NCBI RefSeq assembly: GCF_943373825.1
Contig: NZ_CALSBP010000002.1
Location: forward strand, 1,663,501 to 1,727,500
Reading direction: 5' to 3'
Length of the DNA stretch: 64,000 bases
Origin: Aquimarina spinulae
GTDB lineage: Bacteria > Bacteroidota > Bacteroidia > Flavobacteriales > Flavobacteriaceae
The notes under the pieces are model-generated. The model did no database searches and was not told the DNA's origin. It saw only the letters and a program-made list of their open reading frames with translations. Every line of letters begins with the position of its first letter. Position 1 is the first letter of the stretch. This document shows positions 1 to 8,751 of the stretch, one piece after another. Position numbers and translations under genes: made by a program.

Positions 1-2253
1 AAAAGTCAAATTTCTGGAAAAGGAATTTCTAATGTATCTGTTTATATACAACAGACAAATCACGAAACAATTACAGATGAAGAAGGAAAGTATTCGATCT
101 CATTAGAAAAAGGGAATTACAACATTTCGTTCTCTGCCATTAGCTATCAACAAATTACTAAAAATATTATTGTGGATAGAGAATCTCTCATTTTGAATGT
201 AACCCTTAAAAAAAACATTACTGGATTAGAAGAAGTATTTATTAATGGGGGAAGTAATAAAACCAATAAAGAAATACTAAATGTAAACAAATTAGGGATC
301 AAAAACATAGACATCCCAGTAACTACCAACAGTATTAATGGAGAAATTATGCAACAACGTAATGTTTTTGATATAGGAGATGCGGTTAAAAGTGTTACAG
401 GCGTAAGGCCTATAAATAGATATGGAGGTTTCCAAACTTTTAGAATTAGAGGATTTAATAATTTTGTTATGCTAGTTGATGGTGTTAGAGATGAACGGCA
501 TAACATATCTACCAGTGCACCTTCAACAAACCTGGCAAATGTAGAAAGAATAGAAGTACTCAAAGGCCCTGCAGGGGTTCTATATGGTCATTCGGCATTA
601 GGAGGAATTATAAATATAGTCCGCAAAAAACCTACACATAAACAAAAAGCTAATTTTAAAGCCACTTATGGTAGTTATGACACTTATAATCTTGAAGGTG
701 GTATTGGTGGTCCAGTTTCAGATAAATTACGCTATAGAGTAGATATAGGAACGACACGTACTCAAGGGTGGAGAGATTATGGTATAGCGACTAATAATGG
801 ATCCTTAATGTTAGATTATACACCTTCAGCAAATAACAAGTTAGCTTTCTACTTTCAGACTAATAAAGATGTATATGATACAGATACTGGTATTCCTGTA
901 GATGAAGACAGTTCTGTTATCCCAGGAATGGATCCAGAGACCAGATACAACGATCCGCAAGATTATTTAAAACACAAACGTCTTGATTATCAAATAAAAT
1001 ACTCGCATGATTTTAATTCTAATTTAAAGTTATCCAATCTCTTATCATATTCAAATGATGATATAGATTATCTTTCTACAGAGTTTTTAGAGTTAAATCC
1101 AACTAAAGATTCTATCACCAGAGCTTTCCCGTTTTATTTTAATCATAAAACCAAAACTTTGCAAAATCAATTAGATTTAAGCTATACATTCAAAACAGGT
1201 ACTATAAAACATAAGACATTACTAGGGAATTCTATCAGTATTTTAGATCGTAAGACTTTTAGAGGAGAAGTAATTGGCCCTGGAACTTTTACAACTATTT
1301 CTGTTCAAAACCCTACTTTAAACCAAGGGCACATTGAGACAATAGATAATAAAGTTGATATAAAAAAAGAGGTAGTATACGCTTTTTACTTGCAAGATTG
1401 GATTAAATTTTCTGATAAATTTAAAGCATTAATAGGACTGCGTTATGATACATTTATCGGAACTTATTATAGAGATATTATTGACAATAACAGGAACTTA
1501 ATTACTTCTGGAGTTCGTACAGAAATCCCTTCATCTTCTTTCACATATCGGGCAGGTATTGTTTACCAACCAATAAAAGATATGATTAGCATTTTTGCTT
1601 CATATTCAAACTATTTTAAACCATCAAGAAGAGTAACTCCGGATGGAAAAGTATTTGACCCTGAAACAGGTTTTCAAAATGAATTAGGAATCAAGTTTCA
1701 AAAAAACGATTTGTTTACTGCTACACTTTCAGCTTATTTTATGTTAAAAAATAATATCGTAGAAAAAACAAGTGTCGATGATTACCAGCAAATAGGTTCT
1801 GCAGATTCTAAAGGGATAGAATTCGATATTGAATCAAAACCTTTTGAAGGATTTTATATTAAAGCAGGATATGCTTTCGTAGATGCCAAAATTAGAGATT
1901 ATAATAAAACGTTACAGACTATACCAGCAGGAAACAGGTTACCATATGCTCCTAAAAATTCTATTAATTTTTGGGGAAATTATGAATTTCAAAAAGGGTA
2001 TTTGCAAGGTTTGGGAGCTGGATTAGGGCTAAATTACGTAGATAAAAACTATACCAATTCAAGCAATACATATACATTACCATCGTATACGACCATAGAT
2101 GGAACTCTTTATTATCAAGCAAAAAAAGTTAGAATAGGATTAAACATAAATAATATTGGCGATACACTTTATTTTACCGATGCGATCTATTCAAATCAGT
2201 TTTTCCCTGGCCAGGGAAGAAATTATAAATTAAGTTTGGCATATAAATTTTAA
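1..2253 (+). CDS. TonB-dependent siderophore receptor (5' partial)
   Basis: Outer-membrane receptor that would import a ferric siderophore using TonB energy. The reading frame is open from base 1, so the N-terminus lies outside the window; the GTG at 172 is internal, not a start. Codons before it encode a carboxypeptidase-regulatory-like beta-sandwich (segments such as GKGISNVSVYIQQT and ITDEEGKYSISLEKG), as is usual in Bacteroidota receptors. The plug follows (RIRGFNNFVMLVDGVRDE, then VERIEVLKGPAGVLYGHSA and GGIINIVRKKP), then a beta-barrel of about 500 residues ending in the aromatic LSLAYKF. The spaced plug motifs and the FQNELGIKF and GRNYKLSLAYKF segments are typical of the siderophore (FhuA/FpvA-like) class rather than SusC. 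The downstream PepSY gene supports an iron role. The substrate cannot be read from sequence. Confidence 0.9.
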   Translation, partial: KSQISGKGISNVSVYIQQTNHETITDEEGKYSISLEKGNYNISFSAISYQQITKNIIVDRESLILNVTLKKNITGLEEVFINGGSNKTNKEILNVNKLGIKNIDIPVTTNSINGEIMQQRNVFDIGDAVKSVTGVRPINRYGGFQTFRIRGFNNFVMLVDGVRDERHNISTSAPSTNLANVERIEVLKGPAGVLYGHSALGGIINIVRKKPTHKQKANFKATYGSYDTYNLEGGIGGPVSDKLRYRVDIGTTRTQGWRDYGIATNNGSLMLDYTPSANNKLAFYFQTNKDVYDTDTGIPVDEDSSVIPGMDPETRYNDPQDYLKHKRLDYQIKYSHDFNSNLKLSNLLSYSNDDIDYLSTEFLELNPTKDSITRAFPFYFNHKTKTLQNQLDLSYTFKTGTIKHKTLLGNSISILDRKTFRGEVIGPGTFTTISVQNPTLNQGHIETIDNKVDIKKEVVYAFYLQDWIKFSDKFKALIGLRYDTFIGTYYRDIIDNNRNLITSGVRTEIPSSSFTYRAGIVYQPIKDMISIFASYSNYFKPSRRVTPDGKVFDPETGFQNELGIKFQKNDLFTATLSAYFMLKNNIVEKTSVDDYQQIGSADSKGIEFDIESKPFEGFYIKAGYAFVDAKIRDYNKTLQTIPAGNRLPYAPKNSINFWGNYEFQKGYLQGLGAGLGLNYVDKNYTNSSNTYTLPSYTTIDGTLYYQAKKVRIGLNINNIGDTLYFTDAIYSNQFFPGQGRNYKLSLAYKF

Positions 2254-2265
2254 ACAAACTTAAAA

Positions 2266-2306
2266 GGAGAATGTATCGATGTAATCTAACTATCGGTACA
2301 TTTTCC
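2266..2306. other. Stem-loop between receptor and PepSY genes
   Basis: Bases 2266-2280 can pair with 2292-2306 over 15 positions (two are G-T wobbles), leaving an 11-base loop. It starts 12 bases after the receptor stop. No strong T-run follows on the plus strand, so it may be a weak terminator or an mRNA-stabilising processing hairpin that uncouples the two genes. Seen in sequence; function inferred. Confidence 0.45.
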
Positions 2307-2356
2307 ATTACTTTAATAAAATCTACAATTTATCCACTGAAATATTGTAAAAACAG

Positions 2357-3820
2357 ATGAAACAGATTATTTCTTTACATCATTGGCTTGGCACTTTTTT
2401 TTGTGCTTTATTTTTAATTTGGTTTTTATCGGGCTTTGTTATGATGTATCAAAGTTTTCCAAATCTAAGTGAAACTGAAAGAATAGAAATGCTTTCTAGT
2501 TCTGTAAATACTGAGGTATTATCCCCTAAAACTGTTTTTAAAAATGATACTATTGACGAGATATCCCAACTTAGACTGAATTATGTTCTCAATAGACCTG
2601 TTTTTCATTTGATTACAGATCAGGGGGGAATTTTTTCCAAATATGCAGATAATGGACAAAAAGTAATCCTAACAAAAGAGATAGCGCTAAAAATCGCAGC
2701 AAAAAACACAGGAATAACGGCTAATTCTACTATCCAAATATTAGCAGAGCTAGACCAATGGATTCCAAGAACAAAGTATTTACCACATATGCCTATTTTC
2801 AAAATTGAATTTGAGGACGAAAACAATACGTTGGTTTATATCTCATCGGTAACGGGAGAGTTACTTGCTATAAATACCAGTTCTGAAAGATTTTGGTCGT
2901 GGTTGGGTGCTATTCCTCATTGGATTTACTTTAAGGATATTAGAATTCATAATACATTATGGGCACAACTGGTAACATGGTTAGCCGCATTAGGATTCAT
3001 CATGGTAATTACAGGTATAATAACTGGATTGGTGAGATACAAAAAGAAACCAAAGGCCAAGTTTAAAAGATTCAAAAACAAATGGTACAATTATCATTAT
3101 TATTTTGGATTGGTTTTTGGGGTATTTGTATGTACCTGGATTTTTAGTGGGTGGATGAGTATGACCCCTTTTGGATGGACTCCTAGTACACAATTACAAA
3201 AAGAAGAAGTTCTAAAATGGCAAATGCAAAAACATACTATAAATTACTATAATGAGGATAGTTGGAGTAGTTTTCTAAATCAGTTAGAACAAAAGAAATT
3301 TAAAGAAGTAAGTTTTAATTTTTTTCAAAATAATGTTTATGCCCAAGTTTTTTTTCAAAATACAAGTTCTTTATATAGTTTATATAACGCTAACCCTTCT
3401 TTAAGCATAGATAGCTATCAAAAAATTGTAAATTCTTTTTCTCCAGAAAATGAAGTGAAAGAAAGTATTCTCTTAAAAGAATATGACAATTATTATTATA
3501 GTCGACATAATGATAAAGATTTACCGATAATTAGAATTAAAACCACTAAAAATATAACCTATTATATCAATCCAAAAACAACCAGGGTAGTATACAAATG
3601 TGCTACAAAAAACAAAATTCAACGCTGGATTTATCACGGTTTACATAGTTTAGATTTCTCATTTCTGGCATGGAACAGGCCTTTATGGGATATTGTTCTT
3701 TTTATTTTATTAACAGGAGGTACAGTACTTAGTTTTTCGGCAACTGGATTAGGAGTTAAATTCATTAAAAGAAAAAATAGAAAAAGGGTAAAAAGGAAGG
3801 AGAAGAAATCTAAAAAATAA
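2357..3820 (+). CDS. PepSY-associated transmembrane protein
   Basis: Inner-membrane protein of 487 residues of the PepSY-TM family. A first membrane segment lies at about residues 7-29 (LHHWLGTFFCALFLIWFLSG), a second near 200-225, a third near 245-268 (YYFGLVFGVFVCTWIFSGW) and a fourth near 440-465, with periplasmic PepSY-like stretches between them (for example YISSVTGELLAINTSSERFW and YYINPKTTRVVYK). The C-terminus is very basic. His pairs in HHWLG and in the IYHGLHSLDFSFL segment are characteristic. Members next to siderophore receptors are thought to act as ferric-siderophore reductases or accessory proteins (compare FoxB/FsrB). It follows the receptor by 103 bases on the same strand, so iron acquisition is the natural reading, but no enzymatic activity is proven by sequence. 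Confidence 0.85.
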   Translation: MKQIISLHHWLGTFFCALFLIWFLSGFVMMYQSFPNLSETERIEMLSSSVNTEVLSPKTVFKNDTIDEISQLRLNYVLNRPVFHLITDQGGIFSKYADNGQKVILTKEIALKIAAKNTGITANSTIQILAELDQWIPRTKYLPHMPIFKIEFEDENNTLVYISSVTGELLAINTSSERFWSWLGAIPHWIYFKDIRIHNTLWAQLVTWLAALGFIMVITGIITGLVRYKKKPKAKFKRFKNKWYNYHYYFGLVFGVFVCTWIFSGWMSMTPFGWTPSTQLQKEEVLKWQMQKHTINYYNEDSWSSFLNQLEQKKFKEVSFNFFQNNVYAQVFFQNTSSLYSLYNANPSLSIDSYQKIVNSFSPENEVKESILLKEYDNYYYSRHNDKDLPIIRIKTTKNITYYINPKTTRVVYKCATKNKIQRWIYHGLHSLDFSFLAWNRPLWDIVLFILLTGGTVLSFSATGLGVKFIKRKNRKRVKRKEKKSKK

Positions 3821-3963
3821 AGTTTTACGGTAGAATATCATTAATATATCTATTACTTTTCAATTTGATTGTAGTAATTTCTGTGTAATAAAAATGACAA
3901 AATTCACAAACCTCAACCAGAGCAATTCATTTTGCTAAAAACGAAGCGTAGTAACATTCTCAA

Positions 3964-4620
3964 TTATTTATATTTTTCCTGAATAACAACTTCTTTTTGA
4001 AGTTTTTTACGATCCCATTTTTTTAATTCTAACTCGGGTTGGTTATAAAACATGTCGGTATACCCAAAACATAAATATCCTATTAATTGGTTTTGTTCTG
4101 GAGCATCAAGTACCTGTTTTACTTTTTCAGGATCTAAAATACTTACCCATCCCATACCTATATTTAAGGATCGTGCCATAAGCCACATATTTTGTATCGC
4201 ACAAACCACACTGTATTTACCCATATTAGGCATACTTGTTTGTCCCAAAACAGGGCCTTCTGCAGGTTTATAAAACACTGCCATATTTAAAGGAGATTCT
4301 AAAATCCCTTCTAGTTTAAGCTTGATGTATTCTTTTTGCTTTTCGTCTGTAAATTGAATTGCGGCACGTGCCGTTTCTTCAGAAAAAGTTTCTTTTACAG
4401 CTTGCTTCGTTTTTTGATCTCTGATCAATACAAATTCCCAGGGTTGCGAAAACCCTACCGAAGGAGCTGCCAATGCAGCTTCTATGATCCTATCAATTGA
4501 CTCCTGAGATATGGGAGTATTTAAAAATCGATTCCCTCGGACATCCCTGCGATGCGCCATTACCTCTTCGAGCAATGCTTGTTCTTTATCGTTAAATACA
4601 CGTTGTGGATGCTCTTTCAT
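3964..4620 (-). CDS. bluB: 5,6-dimethylbenzimidazole synthase BluB
   Basis: Oxygen-dependent fragmentation of FMNH2 to 5,6-dimethylbenzimidazole, the lower ligand of cobalamin; cytosolic. The 218-residue protein has the nitroreductase fold and the BluB signature near the N-terminus (HRRDVRGNRFLNTPIS), AAPSVGFSQPWEFVLI for FMN binding, and the lid/dimer segment GPVLGQTSMPNMGKYSVVCA followed by QNMWLMARSLNIGMGWVSIL. Length fits the family. It is the last gene of a minus-strand cobalamin operon, 5 bases after the cobJ-cobH fusion, which separates it from generic nitroreductases. Its presence implies aerobic synthesis of true B12. Confidence 0.93.
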   Translation of the reverse strand: MKEHPQRVFNDKEQALLEEVMAHRRDVRGNRFLNTPISQESIDRIIEAALAAPSVGFSQPWEFVLIRDQKTKQAVKETFSEETARAAIQFTDEKQKEYIKLKLEGILESPLNMAVFYKPAEGPVLGQTSMPNMGKYSVVCAIQNMWLMARSLNIGMGWVSILDPEKVKQVLDAPEQNQLIGYLCFGYTDMFYNQPELELKKWDRKKLQKEVVIQEKYK

Positions 4621-4625
4621 ATATT

Positions 4626-5981
4626 CTATAATTTAGCTTCTTCTAGCGTAAATGCTGCATTAACAATAGCCGCTGCAAAATTACTACCTCCTCGCTTTTC
4701 GGTAATTAATGCATACGGAATATGAGATATTGCTTTTAGTCGTTCTTTAGATTCAATTACATTGATAAATCCTACTGGCGCTCCAATAACTCCTGTCGGA
4801 GATAATATTCCTTCTTGAATCTGATCTGCAATCTCAATTAATGCGGTAGGTGCATTTCCGATAACAAATAGTGCTTTGGGGTATTTTTTTGCAGCTAGTT
4901 TTATTCCCGCCTGTGTTCGTGTTAATCCTTCTTTTTCTGCAAGCTGAAGAGATTCCTTATCATTTAATAAACAAATCACCTGGTTACCATATTTGGCGGT
5001 ATACGCTTTTGTAATTCCTGCAGCCACCATAGTTACATCGGTAACGATTGTTCCTCCATTTTTAAGATAATCATGCCAGGTAGTAATTGCCTGCTTAGAA
5101 GTTTCCAGGTAGTTTATATATTCAAAATCACCAGAGGTATGAATACATCGTATTGCTGCCCATAAAGCATCGTTTGCTAATGTATTTGATGGGATATTAT
5201 TTAATATCTCATTAAAACTAGCTTGCTGTATTTCTACACCAGTCTCTGGTTTTCTGTTTAAATATCCTCTTGGTGTGATTAGATGATCTTTATATCTAAA
5301 AGTTTGACTATTCCCTATCAACACCACACAAAACATATCTACCTCATCGACATCTAACTCTGCCAAAGTGGTGATTTTAATCTCTTCTTCTGTTCTTCCT
5401 AATTGTTTGCATATCGCTACAGGAGTAGTTTTGGGTCTATATTTAAGGTAAATGGTTTTTAACGCTCCCAATTGCCAATACCGTTTTTTACTTTTAGGAT
5501 TATACAACCCTGTTACAAAATCTCCCATTGCCGCAGCATGAATACGCTTCTCTATTGTGGTCCAGGGAGTCATTAAATCTGATAAGGAAATACAACAAAA
5601 ATCATGACCTAAGATAGCTCCTAATTTACTTCCTGCTGTGATAAAGGCAGAAATGCCCGGTATTGTCTCTACAGGAATATCTAATTTTTGCTCTGCAACC
5701 TTTTGATATACTATAGATGCCATTGCATATATACTGGCATCACCAGAACCAATTACAACAACATGTTCTCCTTCTAGAGCGTGTTGTATTGCAATTTCTG
5801 CTCTTTTTTCTTCTTCACTTAATTCTTTACCGATACATAAAGCATCAGGACGTACTATATGTTGAATAAATTGAAAATAATAGTGATATCCTATGATTAC
5901 AGAGGCTTCTGAAATTGCCTGTGTAGCCAATGGAATGATATAATCTGAATGCCCGGGACCTAGTCCTACAACTTTGATCAT
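4626..5981 (-). CDS. cobJ: Fused CobJ (precorrin-3B C17-methyltransferase) and CobH (precorrin-8X methylmutase)
   Basis: A two-domain enzyme of the corrin ring pathway. Residues 1 to about 245 are an SAM-dependent tetrapyrrole methyltransferase of the CobJ/CbiH type (VVGLGPGHSDYIIPLATQA, then VVIGSGDASIYAMAS, TIPGISAFITAGSKLGA and GLYNPKSKKRYWQL), which performs ring contraction. Residues about 255-451 are a precorrin-8X methylmutase (CobH/CbiC): GGTIVTDVTMVAAGITKA, ALFVIGNAPTALIEI, GVIGAPVGFINVIESKERL and ITEKRGGSNFAAAIVNA. Combined length (451) matches the sum of both single enzymes, with no break between them. The start overlaps the stop of cobI by four bases (ATGA). The reactions are not consecutive, so fusion may serve channelling or dosage. 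Confidence 0.93.
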   Translation of the reverse strand: MIKVVGLGPGHSDYIIPLATQAISEASVIIGYHYYFQFIQHIVRPDALCIGKELSEEEKRAEIAIQHALEGEHVVVIGSGDASIYAMASIVYQKVAEQKLDIPVETIPGISAFITAGSKLGAILGHDFCCISLSDLMTPWTTIEKRIHAAAMGDFVTGLYNPKSKKRYWQLGALKTIYLKYRPKTTPVAICKQLGRTEEEIKITTLAELDVDEVDMFCVVLIGNSQTFRYKDHLITPRGYLNRKPETGVEIQQASFNEILNNIPSNTLANDALWAAIRCIHTSGDFEYINYLETSKQAITTWHDYLKNGGTIVTDVTMVAAGITKAYTAKYGNQVICLLNDKESLQLAEKEGLTRTQAGIKLAAKKYPKALFVIGNAPTALIEIADQIQEGILSPTGVIGAPVGFINVIESKERLKAISHIPYALITEKRGGSNFAAAIVNAAFTLEEAKL

Positions 5982-6670
5982 TGTTTGATAATTAATAAAG
6001 AGAAATATGGGATTTCTCTATTGGTCAGAGTGGTTAAATCTGTTGTTATATATTCTTGATTGGTTCCTAAACGTTCACAATAATAACATTTCCAATCTTT
6101 CTGTACTAATTCTGAGTGAAAATCATTCCAACCAGAGCGTATTTTCATTAATATCACGGTATCAAATTCTAAAAAATATTTAGAGATTTCTGCAATATTT
6201 TTTACTCTTGGAACGATTGCAATTTTATCATTAAGTAAACTTAATGGTATTTGGTGTTGCGATGCTCCCAGCGAAAAAGAATTGATTCCCGGCACCAAAG
6301 ATACTGGTAATTGCAATTCTTGAAGCGCTGTTAATATATACGAAAAAGAAGCATATAAGCTAATATCTCCTTCGCATACAATCGCTATTTTTTTTCCTGC
6401 CTTATAAGCTTTTTCTATGTCTTTTACCGTTGTTGCATACGTTTTTGAAGCTTCTTGGCGATCGTATGACATGTTTAGGAAAAATCCTTTTAGTTCTTTA
6501 TACTCTAATCCATGATATTGTAATATAGGATATACAAAGCTCTTTTTTTGATCTTTGGTAATAGATCCCGGATAAAAGATAAGATCAACTTCTTTTAGTA
6601 TTCGTAACGCTTTAAGTGTAAGAAGTTCTGGGTCTCCGGGTCCTAAAGCTATTCCATAAATTGTATGCAA
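5978..6670 (-). CDS. cobI: Precorrin-2 C20-methyltransferase
   Basis: SAM-dependent methylation of precorrin-2 at C20, the step before CobJ. The 230-residue protein shows the tetrapyrrole methylase signatures GIALGPGDPELLTLKALRIL at the N-terminus, AIVCEGDISLYASFSYIL near 95-113, and SLVPGINSFSLGASQHQIPL near 123-143, the last being typical of CobI/CbiL. It sits 4 bases behind the adenosyltransferase gene and overlaps cobJ-cobH, so it is in the middle of the operon. Whether it takes precorrin-2 or the cobalt form cannot be decided from sequence; bluB and the aerobic style favour CobI. Confidence 0.92.
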   Translation of the reverse strand: MHTIYGIALGPGDPELLTLKALRILKEVDLIFYPGSITKDQKKSFVYPILQYHGLEYKELKGFFLNMSYDRQEASKTYATTVKDIEKAYKAGKKIAIVCEGDISLYASFSYILTALQELQLPVSLVPGINSFSLGASQHQIPLSLLNDKIAIVPRVKNIAEISKYFLEFDTVILMKIRSGWNDFHSELVQKDWKCYYCERLGTNQEYITTDLTTLTNREIPYFSLLIIKQ

Positions 6671-6674
6671 ATCG

Positions 6675-7259
6675 TTATGTTCTTTTCTTTTTTCTTTTAT
6701 ACAAAAACAATTGCCATTTTTCTTCTGCTACTCCGGCTTTATCCATTTCTGCTCTGGCCATAGTGAAAAATAAATCTGATAATCTATTAATATAGGCTAC
6801 CACATATTCTTCTACAGATTCGGGATCTTCATGCATTAAGGTAACTAATCTACGTTCACCTCTTCTGATTTGTGTTCTACACACATGACATAGTGCTGAA
6901 ATTTCATTTCCACCTGGTAATAAAAAATAGTCAGACGGAGAGCTAATATTGGCTTCCATTTCGTCCATCCATTGTTCACAAAAATCTGCCCCGTCTTTAG
7001 GTTTGGGATTAGGGTTTTCTTTTTTAGAATCTGATGGTCTTGCAAGGTGTGACATCATATCCATAAGATCTTTTTGAATTTTATGAAGATTTGGCTGCCA
7101 CTCGTGGTCATTACCTAATTTTGCACGTAGTAATCCAATAGTAGAATTCGCCTCGTCCAAAGCTCCGTTACATTCTATACGTGCAGAATCTTTAAATTCT
7201 CTTTTTCCTCCAAAGACTCCAGTCTTACCTGTATCTCCTTTACGTGTGTATATTTTCAA
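6675..7259 (-). CDS. pduO: ATP:cob(I)alamin adenosyltransferase, PduO type
   Basis: Transfers the 5'-deoxyadenosyl group of ATP to cob(I)alamin or cob(I)inamide, giving the coenzyme form. The N-terminal ATP site KIYTRKGDTGKTGVFGGK and the following IECNGALDEANSTIGLLRAK are PduO hallmarks; the second signature CRTQIRRGERRLVTL and YINRLSDLFFTMAR lies near residues 130-170. Length is 194 residues. It follows the cobW-like gene by 46 bases in the cobalamin operon. The family trimer fold is well established; the assignment is firm. Confidence 0.94.
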   Translation of the reverse strand: MKIYTRKGDTGKTGVFGGKREFKDSARIECNGALDEANSTIGLLRAKLGNDHEWQPNLHKIQKDLMDMMSHLARPSDSKKENPNPKPKDGADFCEQWMDEMEANISSPSDYFLLPGGNEISALCHVCRTQIRRGERRLVTLMHEDPESVEEYVVAYINRLSDLFFTMARAEMDKAGVAEEKWQLFLYKRKKKRT

Positions 7260-7305
7260 GGGATTAAAAATTTTAAATTAATACTGAAACTATGTCAATG
7301 AATGG

Positions 7306-8400
7306 TTATACTCCTTCTCCTACCAGCAATTTTTCTTCTAATATTTCCTGAATCTTTTGCTCTTCGAGTTCTTCTCCGATAATTACTAATCGAGTAGCCT
7401 TGATTTCTCCATCGATCCACTTTCTATCAAAATAGTTTTCAAACCGATCTGCAACTCCCTGAACAATCATACGCATTGGTTTACCTGGCACATAGATAAT
7501 TCCTTTAATCCTGTAGATATGATGTTCTGCTACTAATGTTTTTAAATTTTTGATTAGCGTTTCTGGAGTATGAGGTGCTTTAATTTCTATTACAATAGAA
7601 TTGATCGAATCATCATGATCGTGGTCGTGATGGTGATGACCATGTTCATCATGATCATGGTGGTGGTGATGTTCTTCATGATGAGAATGTTTGTCATCTA
7701 CATGATCTTCGGCTTTAGCATCAATTCCTAATAATACATCTGCAGGAATATTACCTTTTACTGCAGAAATCAATTTAATGTTGTCACCAACACGATTCTG
7801 GATAATATCCCTCACTTGATTATATTCTTCTGTATTGATTAAATCTGATTTGGTCATTATAATCAAATCTGCACAAGAAAGCTGATCTTCGAATAATTCT
7901 TCAATAGAAGATTCGTGATCCAGGTTTTCATCGTCTAATCGCTGAGATTGTACTTTATCACGGTCACATATTTCACCTGTGGCCTGTCCTACACAATCGA
8001 CAACAGTAATTACAGCATCTACAGTGATTTGTGGTTTCAAATCAGGCCAATTAAAAGCTTTTAATAATGGTTTAGGCAATGCTAATCCCGAAGTTTCGAT
8101 AATAATATGATCAATATCCTGTTTACGCTCCATCAATTGAAGCATAGTGGGCAAAAACTCTTCCTGTACTGTACAACAAAGACATCCATTACTCAACTCT
8201 AATATATTTTCTTCTTCACATCCACAATCATTACCCTTTAGAATTTCTCCATCCATTCCTAATTCTCCAAATTCATTAACAATTATTGCTAATCGTCTAC
8301 CATTTGCATTTTTAGCAATTTGATGTATCAAAGTCGTTTTTCCAGATCCCAGAAACCCTGTAATAATCGTTACAGGTATTTTTTGTGTGTTTAAAGCCAT
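7306..8400 (-). CDS. cobW: CobW-like G3E GTPase (metal chaperone)
   Basis: First gene of the cobalamin operon. G3E P-loop GTPases deliver metals to enzymes; CobW is linked to cobalt supply for cobaltochelatase. The P-loop GFLGSGKTT is at residues 15-23, the metal-binding CLCC motif at 73-76 (within LSNGCLCCTVQEEF), and the guanine-specificity TKSD at 183-186. A very His/Asp-rich linker at 233-264 joins the GTPase to the CobW C-terminal domain (IKGIIYVPGKPMRMIVQGV). This linker is likely a metal reservoir. Other G3E members serve zinc or nickel, so cobalt is inferred from the neighbours. A search of the 350 bases upstream by eye showed no B12-box typical of a cobalamin riboswitch. Confidence 0.9.
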   Translation of the reverse strand: MALNTQKIPVTIITGFLGSGKTTLIHQIAKNANGRRLAIIVNEFGELGMDGEILKGNDCGCEEENILELSNGCLCCTVQEEFLPTMLQLMERKQDIDHIIIETSGLALPKPLLKAFNWPDLKPQITVDAVITVVDCVGQATGEICDRDKVQSQRLDDENLDHESSIEELFEDQLSCADLIIMTKSDLINTEEYNQVRDIIQNRVGDNIKLISAVKGNIPADVLLGIDAKAEDHVDDKHSHHEEHHHHHDHDEHGHHHHDHDHDDSINSIVIEIKAPHTPETLIKNLKTLVAEHHIYRIKGIIYVPGKPMRMIVQGVADRFENYFDRKWIDGEIKATRLVIIGEELEEQKIQEILEEKLLVGEGV

Positions 8401-8751
8401 ATGTTCTTATCAAAAATGATTCTAAGCAAAACTATCTATTATTGCTTAAAGGAAAAAACAAATTATGATATGTTTATCTTAGATTGCACTCATGTTTCTA
8501 TAATGATCTACTAATAGAAATATATTAGATCGTTTTATTACGATTTCGCCTCATCATTAGTCTGTAAACATGTATTCATTTCTATTGACAATCTATAAAT
8601 AAAAAAGCTGTCTAAAAATCACTTTTCAGACAGCTTTTTTATATTTTGATGATCGGTTATTCTTATTCCGGCAATATCCGGATCCAAATCTGGCATAGAG
8701 GTGTTATTGCATTTTACCTCTATTTAGTATTTACTCTCATCATCAGCATTT
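8401..8751. other. Intergenic region upstream of the cobalamin operon
   Basis: About 350 bases between the stress-protein stop and the cobW start. It holds the terminator at 8601-8640 and, just behind the stress-protein stop, a 7-base stem (8696-8702 with 8716-8722, 13-base loop). The 200 bases next to cobW must hold its promoter, but I see no convincing element, no coding capacity and no cobalamin riboswitch core. Confidence 0.5.
8601..8640 (-). terminator. Rho-independent terminator of the sulP-usp operon
   Basis: Perfect 13-base inverted repeat (8601-8613 with 8628-8640) around a 14-base loop, flanked by an A-run on one side and a T-run on the other. It works in both orientations on paper; it lies 111 bases past the stress-protein stop on the minus strand and insulates the cobalamin operon. 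Confidence 0.85.

Noticed and set aside
147..563. 138-codon minus-strand frame inside the receptor gene
   Set aside because: Lies fully inside the clearly coding TonB receptor frame; it is a shadow of it.
3905..3945. Short hairpin between the PepSY and bluB genes
   Set aside because: Only five paired bases without a T-run; too weak to call a terminator for either convergent gene.
8401..8600. Possible cobalamin riboswitch upstream of the B12 operon
   Set aside because: No B12-box-like conserved core or paired helices could be recognised on the minus strand.
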